64,000 nucleotides of DNA from CALCKU01 sp964654665 (GCA_964654665.1 CAZZKV010000005.1:49529-113528); one strand, 5' to 3'; positions 44,555 through 54,059 are shown, counted from the first letter of the stretch. The notes: generated by a model from the sequence alone, not told the origin. Program-made: numbers and translations.

Positions 44555-46531
44555 ATGGCAAAACACAGGCTTATATTTACGCCCAGCGGCGTTCAAACGA
44601 TGGCAGAAACGGGGGAGACTGTTTATGAAGCCGCTCTGCGTTCGGGTGTTGATATACAATCTATTTGCGGCGGGAAAGGCTTATGTTTGCGCTGCCAAAT
44701 AGAGGTGGAGACAGGTGATTTTGCAAAATTTCAAGTGAATGTTACTGACGGGGATATCCCCAAATTAACACCAACAGAGAAGAAAGCTCGTCATGATGGG
44801 GCTTTGCCCAGTAGGCGCCGCCTTGCGTGTCGAGCTAAAGTCCGCGCTGATCTTGTGATAGAAGTGCCTAGCGATTCGCGGGAGCGAGAAACGTCTATTC
44901 AGAAGAAAAGTACGGTTTTCGAAACGGCGTTAAATCCATCGGTTAAGTTACATATGGTTAAATTACCGGTTCCAACATTGGAGGATAACCCCAGCGATAG
45001 TGAAGCCGTTTGCGCGCTTTTACATGAAAAAGGGTTAGATGTTCGGGTCACACAGGGTGTTGTGGTGAAATTGCAAGATATTCTGCGCGCTCACGATCGT
45101 GCCGTCATTTGTGTTGTGCGTGATGAAAAAGAAATTATTGATGTGTGGCCCCCGGCATCTTTTGATCTCTATGGGGCGGCTATTGATATAGGGTCAACAT
45201 CTGTTGCCCTCTATGTTTTCAATCTGACAACAGGCAAAATTGCTTATGAGAAGGCGGCAATGAACCCACAAATCCGGTATGGGGAGGATTTGATGAGCCG
45301 CGTGTCCTATGTGATGATGAATAAAGGCGGAGACGAAAAACTCACAACAGAAATCCGCAATCAGATTGCCACTATGCTTAACGATGCCCGCGATGTGTTA
45401 AAGATAGAGGTCGATCAGTTGTTGGATATTATTCTTGTCGGTAATCCCATTATGCATCATTTGTTCATTGGGGCTAATCCTGTTGAACTTGGCGTGGCAC
45501 CCTTTACTCTGGCCGTTAAAAATTGGCTGGATATTCCGGCGCGCGATTTAGGGCTCGGTGTGTCCAATATTGCCCGTGTTTCGCTGTTTCCGTTAATTGG
45601 AGGACATGTCGGCGCGGATACATCGGCGGCTTATCTGACGCAAATTGAGACAATGAAAGACCGATCTGTCTTATTGGTTGATATTGGCACTAATGCCGAA
45701 ATTGTGCTGACCCATAATGGGCGAACCGCCGCGGCGAGTTCGCCAACAGGACCTGCGCTTGAGGGGGCTGAAATTAGCTCTGGAGTGCGCGCCAGTCTTG
45801 GCGCGATTGAACGGGTGCGCATTGACCCTGTTACGAAAAATGCGACCGTTAAAATTATTGGGCATGATGATTGGTTAAGCGATACGGATGGTTCATTGGG
45901 TGATCATAAAATTGTTGGAATTTGCGGGTCTGGTATTTTTGAAGTTATGGTTGAATTGGCTAATGCAGGGCTCATTGATCAAAGTGGCTTGTTTAAGCCA
46001 GAAGCCGCCCCGCACCGGTTCAGCCAGGATGGGAATGTCTGGAAATATCTATTGGTAGACCAGCCCGAGAACCCTATTATTGTTAAACAAACGGATGTGC
46101 GTGCTGTGCAACTGGCTAAAGCCGCGCTTTATGCGGGCGCAGAATTATTGGCCGAGTCGTTAGGGTGTACAGAGTTTGATGAAATTCTACTGGCGGGAGC
46201 CTTTGGAACCCATTTGGATAGCCAATATGTCTCTCAAATTGGTATTATTCCTAACGCTCCGCCTGAAAAAATCCGATCTATCGGTAATGCGGCGGGTATG
46301 GGGGCTGCGATGGCTCTGGTGAATGTTGAGGAAAAGCACAAAATTATAAAAGCGGTTAAATCGATTGAGAAAATGGAAACGGCTCTTGAACCTAAATTTC
46401 AGGATTACTTTGTAAGTGCAATGAAATTCCCAACAGCCACAGCATCTTCCGTTAAGGTGGGGGGGCGCCGGCGTAATCGGCGTGGCCGTGATCAGAAAAT
46501 CAAGGATGAGGATGCACAATCTAAGGGATAG
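44555..46531 (+). CDS. RamA-like corrinoid reductive-activation protein (ASKHA/DUF4445 with N-terminal 2Fe-2S)
   Basis: A 658-aa protein. It begins with a plant-type 2Fe-2S ferredoxin domain (C38-x5-C44-x2-C47 in ICGGKGLCLRCQIE, then C92 in LACRAK). It continues with a linker and an ASKHA ATPase-like domain (FDLYGAAIDIGSTSVALYVFN, ILVGNPIMHHLF, LLVDIGTNAEIVL, GICGSGIFEVM, ILLAGAFGTHLD). Such proteins use ATP to reduce inactive cob(II)alamin of corrinoid methyltransferases. The methyltransferase partners are not in the window. The C-terminal 35 residues are Lys/Arg-rich. The gene overlaps moaA by 20 bases. The ATG at 44555 is preferred over a GTG at 44522. Confidence 0.9.
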   Translation: MAKHRLIFTPSGVQTMAETGETVYEAALRSGVDIQSICGGKGLCLRCQIEVETGDFAKFQVNVTDGDIPKLTPTEKKARHDGALPSRRRLACRAKVRADLVIEVPSDSRERETSIQKKSTVFETALNPSVKLHMVKLPVPTLEDNPSDSEAVCALLHEKGLDVRVTQGVVVKLQDILRAHDRAVICVVRDEKEIIDVWPPASFDLYGAAIDIGSTSVALYVFNLTTGKIAYEKAAMNPQIRYGEDLMSRVSYVMMNKGGDEKLTTEIRNQIATMLNDARDVLKIEVDQLLDIILVGNPIMHHLFIGANPVELGVAPFTLAVKNWLDIPARDLGLGVSNIARVSLFPLIGGHVGADTSAAYLTQIETMKDRSVLLVDIGTNAEIVLTHNGRTAAASSPTGPALEGAEISSGVRASLGAIERVRIDPVTKNATVKIIGHDDWLSDTDGSLGDHKIVGICGSGIFEVMVELANAGLIDQSGLFKPEAAPHRFSQDGNVWKYLLVDQPENPIIVKQTDVRAVQLAKAALYAGAELLAESLGCTEFDEILLAGAFGTHLDSQYVSQIGIIPNAPPEKIRSIGNAAGMGAAMALVNVEEKHKIIKAVKSIEKMETALEPKFQDYFVSAMKFPTATASSVKVGGRRRNRRGRDQKIKDEDAQSKG

Positions 46532-47510
46532 CTTTGGTCGCAATATTACCTATTTGCGCCTGTCCGTAACGGATCGGTGTGATTTGCGCTGTACCTATTG
46601 CATGGCTGAAAATATGACTTTTTTGCCGCGTAAGGACTTACTTACGCTTGAAGAAATGGACACATTAGCCAGTGCTTTTATTGCCCGCGGCGTCCGCAAA
46701 ATACGTCTGACGGGCGGGGAACCCTTGGTGCGCCGCGGATTAATGCAGTTTATAAATGGCTTATCCCGTCATTTAACTAGCGGCGCTTTGGATGAAATCA
46801 CGCTAACTACAAATGGAACGCAGCTTTCACGTTTTGCTGATCAATTGGCGGGGGCTGGCGTGAAACGGGTGAATGTTTCCCTCGATAGTTTGAACCCTGA
46901 TGTTTTTGCGAAATTGACCCGCCGCGCTGCGCTTGACCATGTGCTGGACGGCATTGATGCCGCCTTGGCGGCAGGGTTGAAAATTAAGATAAATACTGTA
47001 GCACTCAAAGGTGTAAATGAGGTTGAAATCGCGACAATAATGCGTTGGGCGCATGGTAAAGGCATGGATATGACCTTGATCGAAGTTATGCCGCTCGGTG
47101 AAATAGAGGCGGATCGACTTGATCAATATATCCCTTTGTCAGTTATAAAGTCGGATTTAGAAGAGCGTTTTACCTTGACGGCTTCGCCGCTGCGAACCGG
47201 GGGGCCGTCGCGTTACGTAACGATCGCGCAAACGGGCGGTTTGCTTGGGTTTATTACGCCTTTGTCTAATAATTTTTGCGCGGATTGTAACCGCGTGCGC
47301 GTAACGTGCACAGGGCAAATTTATATGTGCTTAGGCCAAAATGATAGTGTTGATCTTCGGGCCGCTATGCGAGGAGAGCAGCCGGGGCTTGCATTGGAGG
47401 CTGCCTTGTCACGGGCTATGATTAATAAACCTGAACGTCATGAATTTGATATATCAAAACGCGGAGTAAAGCCCGCTGTGACACGCCATATGTCCGTGAC
47501 AGGTGGGTGA
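46512..47510 (+). CDS. moaA: GTP 3',8-cyclase MoaA
   Basis: A 332-aa radical SAM enzyme with the cluster motif CDLRCTYC (C23, C27, C30), LTGGEPLVR, and the second 4Fe-4S site FCADCNRVRVTCTG. It ends in the Gly-Gly tail typical of MoaA (SVTGG). It starts molybdopterin synthesis from GTP. It overlaps the RamA-like gene by 20 bases and its start uses AAGGA 5 bases before the ATG at 46512. The other moa genes are not visible here. Confidence 0.94.
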   Translation: MHNLRDSFGRNITYLRLSVTDRCDLRCTYCMAENMTFLPRKDLLTLEEMDTLASAFIARGVRKIRLTGGEPLVRRGLMQFINGLSRHLTSGALDEITLTTNGTQLSRFADQLAGAGVKRVNVSLDSLNPDVFAKLTRRAALDHVLDGIDAALAAGLKIKINTVALKGVNEVEIATIMRWAHGKGMDMTLIEVMPLGEIEADRLDQYIPLSVIKSDLEERFTLTASPLRTGGPSRYVTIAQTGGLLGFITPLSNNFCADCNRVRVTCTGQIYMCLGQNDSVDLRAAMRGEQPGLALEAALSRAMINKPERHEFDISKRGVKPAVTRHMSVTGG

Positions 47511-47814
47511 TTATTGCTTGGCGGCTACTGTGATGATTATTCGTCATTATCATCCGTTCTTCATCATCCGTTCTTCCAAGTACATAAAATGTTCTACCAA
47601 TTGCAATTTCATAGGCAGGCTGGTCATGAATTATTACATCAAACACGGTTAAGGGGGAAAACCGTATCAACCATATCCTTTTAAGATTGCACCGCGTCAG
47701 CATCAGCAAACTGTGATACAGATGAAATGTTATCGCGACGGATGTATAATATTTCCCTTAATTCACGCTAACGAATTGGATAGGGTGGTACGAATCATAA
47801 AGGTGTCCTTACCT
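47511..47814. other. 304-base gap between moaA and recR with a 14-bp direct repeat
   Basis: No gene is supported. The sequence ATCATCCGTTCTTC occurs twice in direct tandem at 47549-47562 and 47563-47576. A minus-strand open frame from 47709 has no family resemblance. The ybaB gene usually just before recR is absent. Confidence 0.55.
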
Positions 47815-48420
47815 ATGTCCGGATCCAATATTAGTCCAGAAATTGAACGGCTTATTAGTTTGCTCTCTAAACTTCCAGGTCTTGGCCCGCGTTCGGCCCG
47901 GCGAGCGGCTTTGGACCTTATTAAAAAACCGGATCGGCTGATGCGCCCTTTAGCTGAGGCAATGAACACGGCGGCTGACCGGATTTCGATATGCAATATT
48001 TGCGGGAATATCGATGCACAGAACCCTTGCTATATTTGCCGGACACCGGGACGGGATAAATCGGCTATTTGTGTGGTACAGGAAGTGGGTGATTTATGGG
48101 CCATGGAACGGGCCGGGGCCTTTCGTGGGCAATATCACATATTGGGAGGAACTTTATCGGCGCTAGATGGGATTAGGCCTGAAGATTTGAATATTGCCGC
48201 TTTAATCGAACGGGCGGAAGAGACAGTAGTCTCAGAAGTTATTCTGGCTATGAATGCAACGATTGATGGCCAAACGACGGCGCATTATATTACGGATCAT
48301 TTAGCACAGACGGCTGTTAAAGTCTCTCGTTTGGCACATGGCGTTCCTGTTGGCGGGGAGCTGGATTATTTGGATGACGGCACAATTACCGCAGCGATGA
48401 AAAGCCGGCGACCCTTTTAA
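47815..48420 (+). CDS. recR: recombination protein RecR
   Basis: A 201-aa protein with a helix-hairpin-helix (LISLLSKLPGLGPRSARRAALDLI), a Cys4 zinc finger (ICNICGNIDAQNPCYICRTPGRD) and a TOPRIM domain (ICVVQEVGDLWAMERAGAFRGQYHIL, DGIRPEDLNI). It works with RecFO in gap repair. The ATG at 47815 gives the family length; an open frame extends 102 bases further upstream without homology. Confidence 0.95.
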   Translation: MSGSNISPEIERLISLLSKLPGLGPRSARRAALDLIKKPDRLMRPLAEAMNTAADRISICNICGNIDAQNPCYICRTPGRDKSAICVVQEVGDLWAMERAGAFRGQYHILGGTLSALDGIRPEDLNIAALIERAEETVVSEVILAMNATIDGQTTAHYITDHLAQTAVKVSRLAHGVPVGGELDYLDDGTITAAMKSRRPF

Positions 48421-48638
48421 TATCAAAATGCTCTCACGGATATGTGAGAAAATGGGAATTGAACTTGTAAAATTAAATTTTATTTACAAGGAGAAAGGTG
48501 ATAGATGTTCAACAGTTTATAATATTGCGTAATTAATCATTGATGCGATTGGTTTTTGGTCAGCTTGATGCGACTATATTTAAAATCTGTTACCTGATGC
48601 TGTACATATTGTATACCCTATAAGAAAGAGATTATAAG

Positions 48639-49073
48639 ATGAAAAAAATTGTTAAAAATACCCTTATTGCTGTGTCTGTTTTAGGTACATTAGCTCTACC
48701 ATTATCAGGGAGTGCGATTGCGGCTGATCCGGTTGCAGTAGCGCAAACTACGGGTAAAACATTTGTTAAAAAGAAGAAAAAAATCAAAGGCGAGTGGAAT
48801 ATTGTTAAAAGCGATGGAAAAACATTCATTCATTTTAATGATGCATTCAAAACTAAAAATGGCCCGGACTTAAAGGTCTTTCTCTCACCGCAAACTATTA
48901 CAGATGTAACTGGAAAAACGGCGATTGATGGCGCGGTGCTTTTGGGGATTTTAAGATCCCATAAAGGAGCCCAGAAATATGAAGTGCCTGCTGATGTTAA
49001 CTTATCCGATTTTAAGAGTGTTTTAGTTCATTGTGAAGCCTATTCAATTTTATGGGGTGGGAGTGATCTTTAA
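48639..49073 (+). CDS. DM13 domain-containing secreted protein
   Basis: A 144-aa protein with a signal peptide (MKKIVKNTLIAVSVLGTLAL...SAIA-ADP) and one DM13 domain: KGEWNIVKSDGKTFIHFNDAFKTKNGPDLKVFLSPQ, KYEVPADVNLSDFKSVLVHCEAYSILWGGSDL. The DM13 cysteine (in VHCEAYS) is present, as in proteins proposed to carry electrons. It has its own AT-rich upstream region. A DoxX-like gene follows 82 bases later, a frequent pairing. Confidence 0.87.
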   Translation: MKKIVKNTLIAVSVLGTLALPLSGSAIAADPVAVAQTTGKTFVKKKKKIKGEWNIVKSDGKTFIHFNDAFKTKNGPDLKVFLSPQTITDVTGKTAIDGAVLLGILRSHKGAQKYEVPADVNLSDFKSVLVHCEAYSILWGGSDL

Positions 49074-49155
49074 TAAATCGCGATCTTTAAAGCGATTGAT
49101 TGCCCTATAGGTTAGAAGAAGTTTGCAATACTTTATACGATAATAGGAAAGAAAT

Positions 49156-49569
49156 ATGACCCAATCATCAAAGTCGAAAGTTATTTTAGGACTCAGTCTT
49201 GTTTTGGCTGCCGGATTTATTGTCTTTGGTGTTCAAAAATTTGGAGCCACTAATCCTGTGTTTTCAATTATTGCTGAGCGTTCAGGAATTGATCTGTTCG
49301 AACCTTTGGTGCGGAGGCTGACGGGTGTTGCTGAGTTGGCGACAGCTATATTACTCTTGATTCCTAATATGAAGTCGCGCTTGCTGGGAAGCGTTTTGGC
49401 ACTTGGTGTTTTAGGCGGTGCAATTGTTTTCCATCTCTCGCCATGGCTGGGTATTAATGTGCCAGGTATTGGTCATGGTTTGTTTTTTACGGCGGTGGCC
49501 ATGTTTGTACTGAATGGTGTTTTGCTTTACTTGATTAAACCTACAGGTCGACCATTGCACGGCACCTAA
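49156..49569 (+). CDS. DoxX/MauE-like membrane protein
   Basis: A 137-aa integral membrane protein with four helices and the DoxX-type arrangement: GLSLVLAAGFIVFGVQKFGA, VRRLTGVAELATAILLLIPN, LGSVLALGVLGGAIVFHLS and HGLFFTAVAMFVLNGVLLYLI. Family members assist redox enzymes in the membrane. It lies directly behind the DM13 gene, so the two may act together; this is inference. Confidence 0.8.
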   Translation: MTQSSKSKVILGLSLVLAAGFIVFGVQKFGATNPVFSIIAERSGIDLFEPLVRRLTGVAELATAILLLIPNMKSRLLGSVLALGVLGGAIVFHLSPWLGINVPGIGHGLFFTAVAMFVLNGVLLYLIKPTGRPLHGT

Positions 49570-49919
49570 ATTTCTTCGAGTATTGATGTGCCTTTAGATT
49601 GACCCGGATCAATATCCGGGTTGGTCCATTGCCATGTCTCATGTAATTGAAGTTTACCATTTGGCATAATATGCGGTATGGACTGACACTTCCCGGTCAT
49701 TAAAATACTATCATGTGTGACATGGTGATATCGCATGTCAATATGGCCGTGACTATCGACAAGACCAATCAAATGTCCGGATTGAATATGACCTCCTGTA
49801 TAGATTCCACTGAGCACATTATGGCTTTGCATATAGGTAAATAGGGTTTGGTCTGTGGTATCGGATAACCCGGTTGTTGAAAAGGGGCGAAACTGCCGTC
49901 CATTGTAATTAATGCGCAT
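49566..49919 (-). CDS. conserved small protein of the 'n-acetylglutamate synthase'-named family
   Basis: A 117-aa all-beta protein: MRINYNGRQFRPFSTTGLSDTTDQTLFTYMQ, GHIQSGHLIGLVDSHGHIDMRYHHV and HETWQWTNPDIDPGQSKGTSILEEI. Close relatives are often labelled n-acetylglutamate synthase in databases, but nothing in the sequence supports acetyltransferase activity. I treat it as a hypothetical protein. It precedes no obvious partner and is convergent with the DoxX-like gene by 4 bases. Confidence 0.8.
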   Translation of the reverse strand: MRINYNGRQFRPFSTTGLSDTTDQTLFTYMQSHNVLSGIYTGGHIQSGHLIGLVDSHGHIDMRYHHVTHDSILMTGKCQSIPHIMPNGKLQLHETWQWTNPDIDPGQSKGTSILEEI

Positions 49920-49924
49920 AGAAA

Positions 49925-51049
49925 TTATGAACCTGTCTGGCGAAAATCAGCAATATTTTCGATGCTATGGTCGATCTCTTTAACGTCGAGGCTTTCTATT
50001 TTATCGGCCCGTTTTGTGATTTTTTCCGTTGAAATACGGATTTTTCGAATGTCTTCGTTCGATTGTGTGAAATGGGTTTGTAATTTTGCGACCCGTTCAT
50101 CCAATAAGGTTACGTCTTTGGCCATTTGTCCAACTTCACGCTGTATAATATGAGCTTGTTCCCGCATAGCAGCATCTTTCATGACGGCGCGCATTGTATG
50201 CAGCGTGGCCATAAATGTAGTAGGGGAAACAATCATGACTTTGTCTTGAAACCCACGTTCAACGACATGCGGAAAATGGGTATGGATTTCTGCATAAATA
50301 GCTTCCGATGGTAAAAACAACATGGCGATATCATGCGTTTCACCAAAAATAAGGTATTTGTCAGCTATATCTTTAATATGGCGCAATACATCGCGAGCAA
50401 AACATTTTTTGGCAGCTTCTTCGTCAACCGTGTTTTCAGCTTCGGTAAGGCGTCGCCAAGATTCCATAGGAAATTTACTATCAATGGCGACATCGCCTTG
50501 ATCATTTGGAAGATGAATAAGCGCATCGACGCGTTTATGGTTCGAAAGCGTTGCTTGAAAACTATAGGATTGAGGAGGGAGATAATTTTTAATCAAATCT
50601 TGCATCTGCTTTTCGCCAAAAGCCCCGCGCGCCTGTTTGTTGGATAAAAGGCTTTGCAAGCCAGACACTTCTCCTGATAGCGTTTCAATGTTTTTTTGAG
50701 CCCGGTCAATCAATGCAAGACGTTCATGCAATTGTTTTAAATTCGCGGAATTTCGTTCTTGTGTATCATGGATGGATTTACCAACACGATCGGACACCTG
50801 ATTTAGCCGGTTATCCAGACTGTCGCGCAGCATAGTTTCGCGCTTGGCACTATCTTCGATCATCTGCGTTAGCCGCCCTTGTAACTCGGCTTGCTGGCTC
50901 GTTATTTCTCTGATGTGTCTTTCTAATGCACCGTTATTTCTTTGAGTGAAAATAAGCGTGATAATTGCGCCGAAAAGCATAAGGGCTGCGCCGAGTATGA
51001 GTTCGACAAGGGTCAGATCAAGTCCGTTGTAGCTTATGAGTGATTCCAT
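49925..51049 (-). CDS. rmuC: DNA recombination protein RmuC
   Basis: A 374-aa protein with an N-terminal membrane helix (LVELILGAALMLFGAIITLIF), a coiled coil (about 35-140), and the nuclease-like RmuC domain (ARGAFGEKQMQDLIKNYLPPQSY, VDALIHLPNDQGDVAIDSKFPMESW, IAMLFLPSEAIYAEI). The ATG at 51049 is preferred over a TTG six codons earlier. RmuC limits inversions between inverted repeats in E. coli. The downstream small gene starts 5 bases after its stop. Confidence 0.92.
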   Translation of the reverse strand: MESLISYNGLDLTLVELILGAALMLFGAIITLIFTQRNNGALERHIREITSQQAELQGRLTQMIEDSAKRETMLRDSLDNRLNQVSDRVGKSIHDTQERNSANLKQLHERLALIDRAQKNIETLSGEVSGLQSLLSNKQARGAFGEKQMQDLIKNYLPPQSYSFQATLSNHKRVDALIHLPNDQGDVAIDSKFPMESWRRLTEAENTVDEEAAKKCFARDVLRHIKDIADKYLIFGETHDIAMLFLPSEAIYAEIHTHFPHVVERGFQDKVMIVSPTTFMATLHTMRAVMKDAAMREQAHIIQREVGQMAKDVTLLDERVAKLQTHFTQSNEDIRKIRISTEKITKRADKIESLDVKEIDHSIENIADFRQTGS

Positions 51050-51133
51050 AGAGGCTTTGTTCCACAAAAGTTCTATTCTGGCAATTGGCTATTCCTTTCG
51101 TGACACTGGAGGTAAAACTTGTAGACTAGGCCT

Positions 51134-51703
51134 ATGAAAAAATATTGGCTCTTTGTTTATCTCTGTTGTGGTGGCTGCACTGTCTTGCACAATGTTTCGT
51201 CGCCTTCGCAGCAATTCATGGCTCAGCTATCCACCCTGTGCGGGCAAGTGTTTGAAGGTCGGGTTGTGAGTGATGATCCACAGGATGACAATTGGCGCAA
51301 AGAAAAATTGATAGCCGGACCCGTGGACTGCCAAGACAATATTGTTTTCATCCCGTTGGCTGTTGGAACAAATACGAGCCGGACATGGATAATCAAAGAA
51401 ACGAGTGCTGGCTTATCACTGCATCACCGGCATTTACATGCCGATGGTACGCCGGATGCGGTGACGAATTATGGCGGGACGGCCTTAGAGGCTGGCAGCC
51501 TTATGCGTCAGGAATTCCCTGTCGATGCCGCGTCTATTGATTTATTTAATCGTGAAGGGTTAACTGCATCAGTAACAAATATATGGGCTTTGGAGGTCAA
51601 GCCTCAGCAAAAACTATCTTATGAATTATCAAGAGATAATCGATATTTTCGAGCAGATTTTGATCTTAGCCAGCCTTTGACATTGGGTGTATCTATTCAA
51701 TAA
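51134..51703 (+). CDS. conserved hypothetical lipoprotein
   Basis: A 189-aa protein with a possible lipoprotein signal (LFVYLCCGGC) and the recognisable conserved core FMAQLSTLCGQVFEGRVVSDDPQDDNWRKEKL, SRTWIIKETSAGLSLHHRHLHADGTPDAVTNYGG and TNIWALEV. The family is widespread but uncharacterised. The C-terminal YELSRDNRYFRADFDLSQP looks like a final strand. It ends in a TAATG junction with trkH. Confidence 0.82.
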   Translation: MKKYWLFVYLCCGGCTVLHNVSSPSQQFMAQLSTLCGQVFEGRVVSDDPQDDNWRKEKLIAGPVDCQDNIVFIPLAVGTNTSRTWIIKETSAGLSLHHRHLHADGTPDAVTNYGGTALEAGSLMRQEFPVDAASIDLFNREGLTASVTNIWALEVKPQQKLSYELSRDNRYFRADFDLSQPLTLGVSIQ

Positions 51704-53151
51704 TGGCTGATCTACGCCCCATATTTTTTGTCGTTGGTCTCATGATCACAGCCTTAGGTTTGGCAATGTTTGCGCCAATGTTTGTCGATTATCTTTACAA
51801 TGATCGCAGTTGGCCAACATTTGCGATCAGCGGAATTTTGACAACGCTCTTAGGAACGGTTTTGGCTTTGGCGACTTATACACCCAAACCAGATTTGCGC
51901 GCCCGCGGTGCGTTTTTACTGACGGTTTTATCATGGATAGCCTTGTCAGGTTTTGCTGCCATACCGTTTCTTATGAACCCCATGAAGCTGGGGTTAACAG
52001 ATGCGTTATTTGAGGCCGTTTCCGGGATTACAACAACCGGGTCCACGATTTTGATAGGGTTGGATGATATGCCCAAAGGAGTGTTGCTATGGCGAGCCAT
52101 TTTACAATGGATTGGCGGTATTGGTATTATCGTTACGGCCATGGCTATTCTGCCGATGCTTAAAGTAGGGGGTATGCAGCTATTTCGGCTGGAGTCTTCT
52201 GACATGGGTGAAAAAATACTCCCGCGGGCAGCCAGTATTGCAGCGGCTATCAGCCTGACTTATTTTGGACTGACAATGGCATGTGCAGCTGGCTATCTCT
52301 GGGCAGGAATGAACGGCTTTGATGCTGTGGCACATGCGATGACCACCTTGGCAACAGGTGGTTATTCTACATCAGACGCCTCTATGGGCGGATTTATGGA
52401 TAATGGTGCTGACTTAGTCTGTATCGCTTTCATGCTGGCAGGGGGAATGCCTTTTGGTATTTATTTATTGGTTATGCGGGGTAATTTATCGGCCCCCTTT
52501 AAAGACCCGCAAGTTAGAACCTTCATTATTGTTTTGATTGCTCTAATCGCGATTGTAACATTATGGCTATGGTTGAATTCAGAGTTAACACAATCTCGCG
52601 CGCTTCGTTTATCGGCATTTAACGTCATTTCTATTGTGACGGGGACGGGTTATGCGACGGCTAATTACAATGCTTGGGGCAGTTTTGCCGTTGCCGCTTT
52701 TTTTACATTTATGTTTATTGGTGGTTGCGCGGGGTCTACGGCGTGTTCAATTAAAATTTTCCGTTATCAAGTCGCCTTTGAAGGATTGCGTGCTTATTTA
52801 TTTCGTATGCCGCGTCAAAATATGGTCTCCCCTATGCGTTACGGGGGCAAACCATTATCTGAAGTCGTTGTTTATTCGGTTATGAGCTATTTTTTCGTCT
52901 TTTTTATGACGTTTACCATTTTGGCCTTGATGTTGTCTTTCATTGGTTTGGATTCAGTTACAGCCTGGTCAGGCGCCGGCAGTGCTATTGCTAATGTTGG
53001 TCCGGGGCTAGGTAATATTATCGGGCCAACAGGCACCTATCAATCTTTACCGGTCACGGCCAAATGGGTGCTGATGACAGGTATGATCGTCGGACGGTTG
53101 GAAATTGTAACTGCTCTTGTTGTTTTAACGCCGGCATTCTGGCGCTCTTAA
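51703..53151 (+). CDS. trkH: TrkH family potassium uptake protein
   Basis: A 482-aa K+ transporter with the repeated pore motifs: DALFEAVSGITTTGSTIL (first loop), HAMTTLATGGYSTSDAS, NVISIVTGTGYATANY and SAIANVGPGLGNIIGPTGTY. These match TrkH pore loops with selectivity glycines. It would be regulated by TrkA, which is not in the window. Starts on the A of the lipoprotein stop. Convergent with hslO, overlapping 4 bases. Confidence 0.94.
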   Translation: MADLRPIFFVVGLMITALGLAMFAPMFVDYLYNDRSWPTFAISGILTTLLGTVLALATYTPKPDLRARGAFLLTVLSWIALSGFAAIPFLMNPMKLGLTDALFEAVSGITTTGSTILIGLDDMPKGVLLWRAILQWIGGIGIIVTAMAILPMLKVGGMQLFRLESSDMGEKILPRAASIAAAISLTYFGLTMACAAGYLWAGMNGFDAVAHAMTTLATGGYSTSDASMGGFMDNGADLVCIAFMLAGGMPFGIYLLVMRGNLSAPFKDPQVRTFIIVLIALIAIVTLWLWLNSELTQSRALRLSAFNVISIVTGTGYATANYNAWGSFAVAAFFTFMFIGGCAGSTACSIKIFRYQVAFEGLRAYLFRMPRQNMVSPMRYGGKPLSEVVVYSVMSYFFVFFMTFTILALMLSFIGLDSVTAWSGAGSAIANVGPGLGNIIGPTGTYQSLPVTAKWVLMTGMIVGRLEIVTALVVLTPAFWRS

Positions 53152-54059
53152 TTTACTTCATCCAATGTAAAGCTATATTGCGTAGCACAAAATTCACAAT
53201 TGGCATCAATTTGGCCGCTTTCGGCCATTTCAGCTAAGGCATCATTGTCAAATGTTTTAAGGGTGGCGTAAAGTTTTTCGCGTGAGCACCCACAGAGTGC
53301 GTCAACATCAGTACGCCCAATAATACGGATACCGCTTTCATGAAATAACCGATAAAGCAGATCATCATTCGAGAGATCGGGATCTAGCATTTCAGCATCC
53401 GTTAATGTTTCGAATAATGTTTTAGCTGTTGTCCAATCATCATCGGTCTCGCCACGGGCTTCATCGGCTGCAACACGCTGTATCATCATGCCAGCTCCGC
53501 GCCATTGTGCAGTTTCTCCGGGGCGCTGAATTTGTCCGCAAGCCAGACGTAATTGTGTTGGAATTTGTTCGCTTTGCCGAAAATAATGTTCTGCACAATC
53601 TGATAAATTATGTCCTTCAATGGCTGATAGACCTTGATATTGGTCCATGTGAGGACCTTGGTCAATCGTCATGGAGAAGGTACCGCCGCCCAGAAGTGTT
53701 TGCGCGCCGGGTGTTCGGGTGTCCAACATAATCATTTTCAGTTGTTCTGCGTCCCAGCGTGCGTAACCGCGTATGGCTCCATCTGTTGTGCAATCGGCAA
53801 CTAGCAGTGAAACCGCGCCTGCATTGGTGCCATGGCATTGCACAACAAGTCGTCCTTTAAATTTTAAAGCTTGCGCAACAACTGCGCTTATCATCATTGT
53901 TTCGCCAAGCAAGCGTGCCACAGGTTCAGGATAACGATCAGACCCGAGGGCGCTATCCAAGGCATCATCCAGTATAATGCTGCGTCCACGGACAGATGTG
54001 CCGTCTAACTGGAAAGAGGTTACTATATTTGTGTGTGTATCAGTCATAGGCGTGGACAT
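53148..54059 (-). CDS. hslO: Hsp33 redox-regulated chaperone
   Basis: A 303-aa protein with the Hsp33 fold and the C-terminal redox zinc site C-x-C (CGCSREKL) and C-x2-C (CEFCATQY). Other landmarks are LLGETMMISAVVAQALKFKGRLVVQ and YFRQSEQIPTQLRLA. Oxidation turns it into a holdase for unfolding proteins. An ATG 12 bases in (54047) is an alternative start. Divergent from sdhC across 140 bases. Confidence 0.95.
   Translation of the reverse strand: MSTPMTDTHTNIVTSFQLDGTSVRGRSIILDDALDSALGSDRYPEPVARLLGETMMISAVVAQALKFKGRLVVQCHGTNAGAVSLLVADCTTDGAIRGYARWDAEQLKMIMLDTRTPGAQTLLGGGTFSMTIDQGPHMDQYQGLSAIEGHNLSDCAEHYFRQSEQIPTQLRLACGQIQRPGETAQWRGAGMMIQRVAADEARGETDDDWTTAKTLFETLTDAEMLDPDLSNDDLLYRLFHESGIRIIGRTDVDALCGCSREKLYATLKTFDNDALAEMAESGQIDANCEFCATQYSFTLDEVN

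Noticed and set aside
48432..48453. TCTCAC/GTGAGA hairpin after recR as a terminator
   Set aside because: Short stem followed by As, not Ts, on the recR strand.
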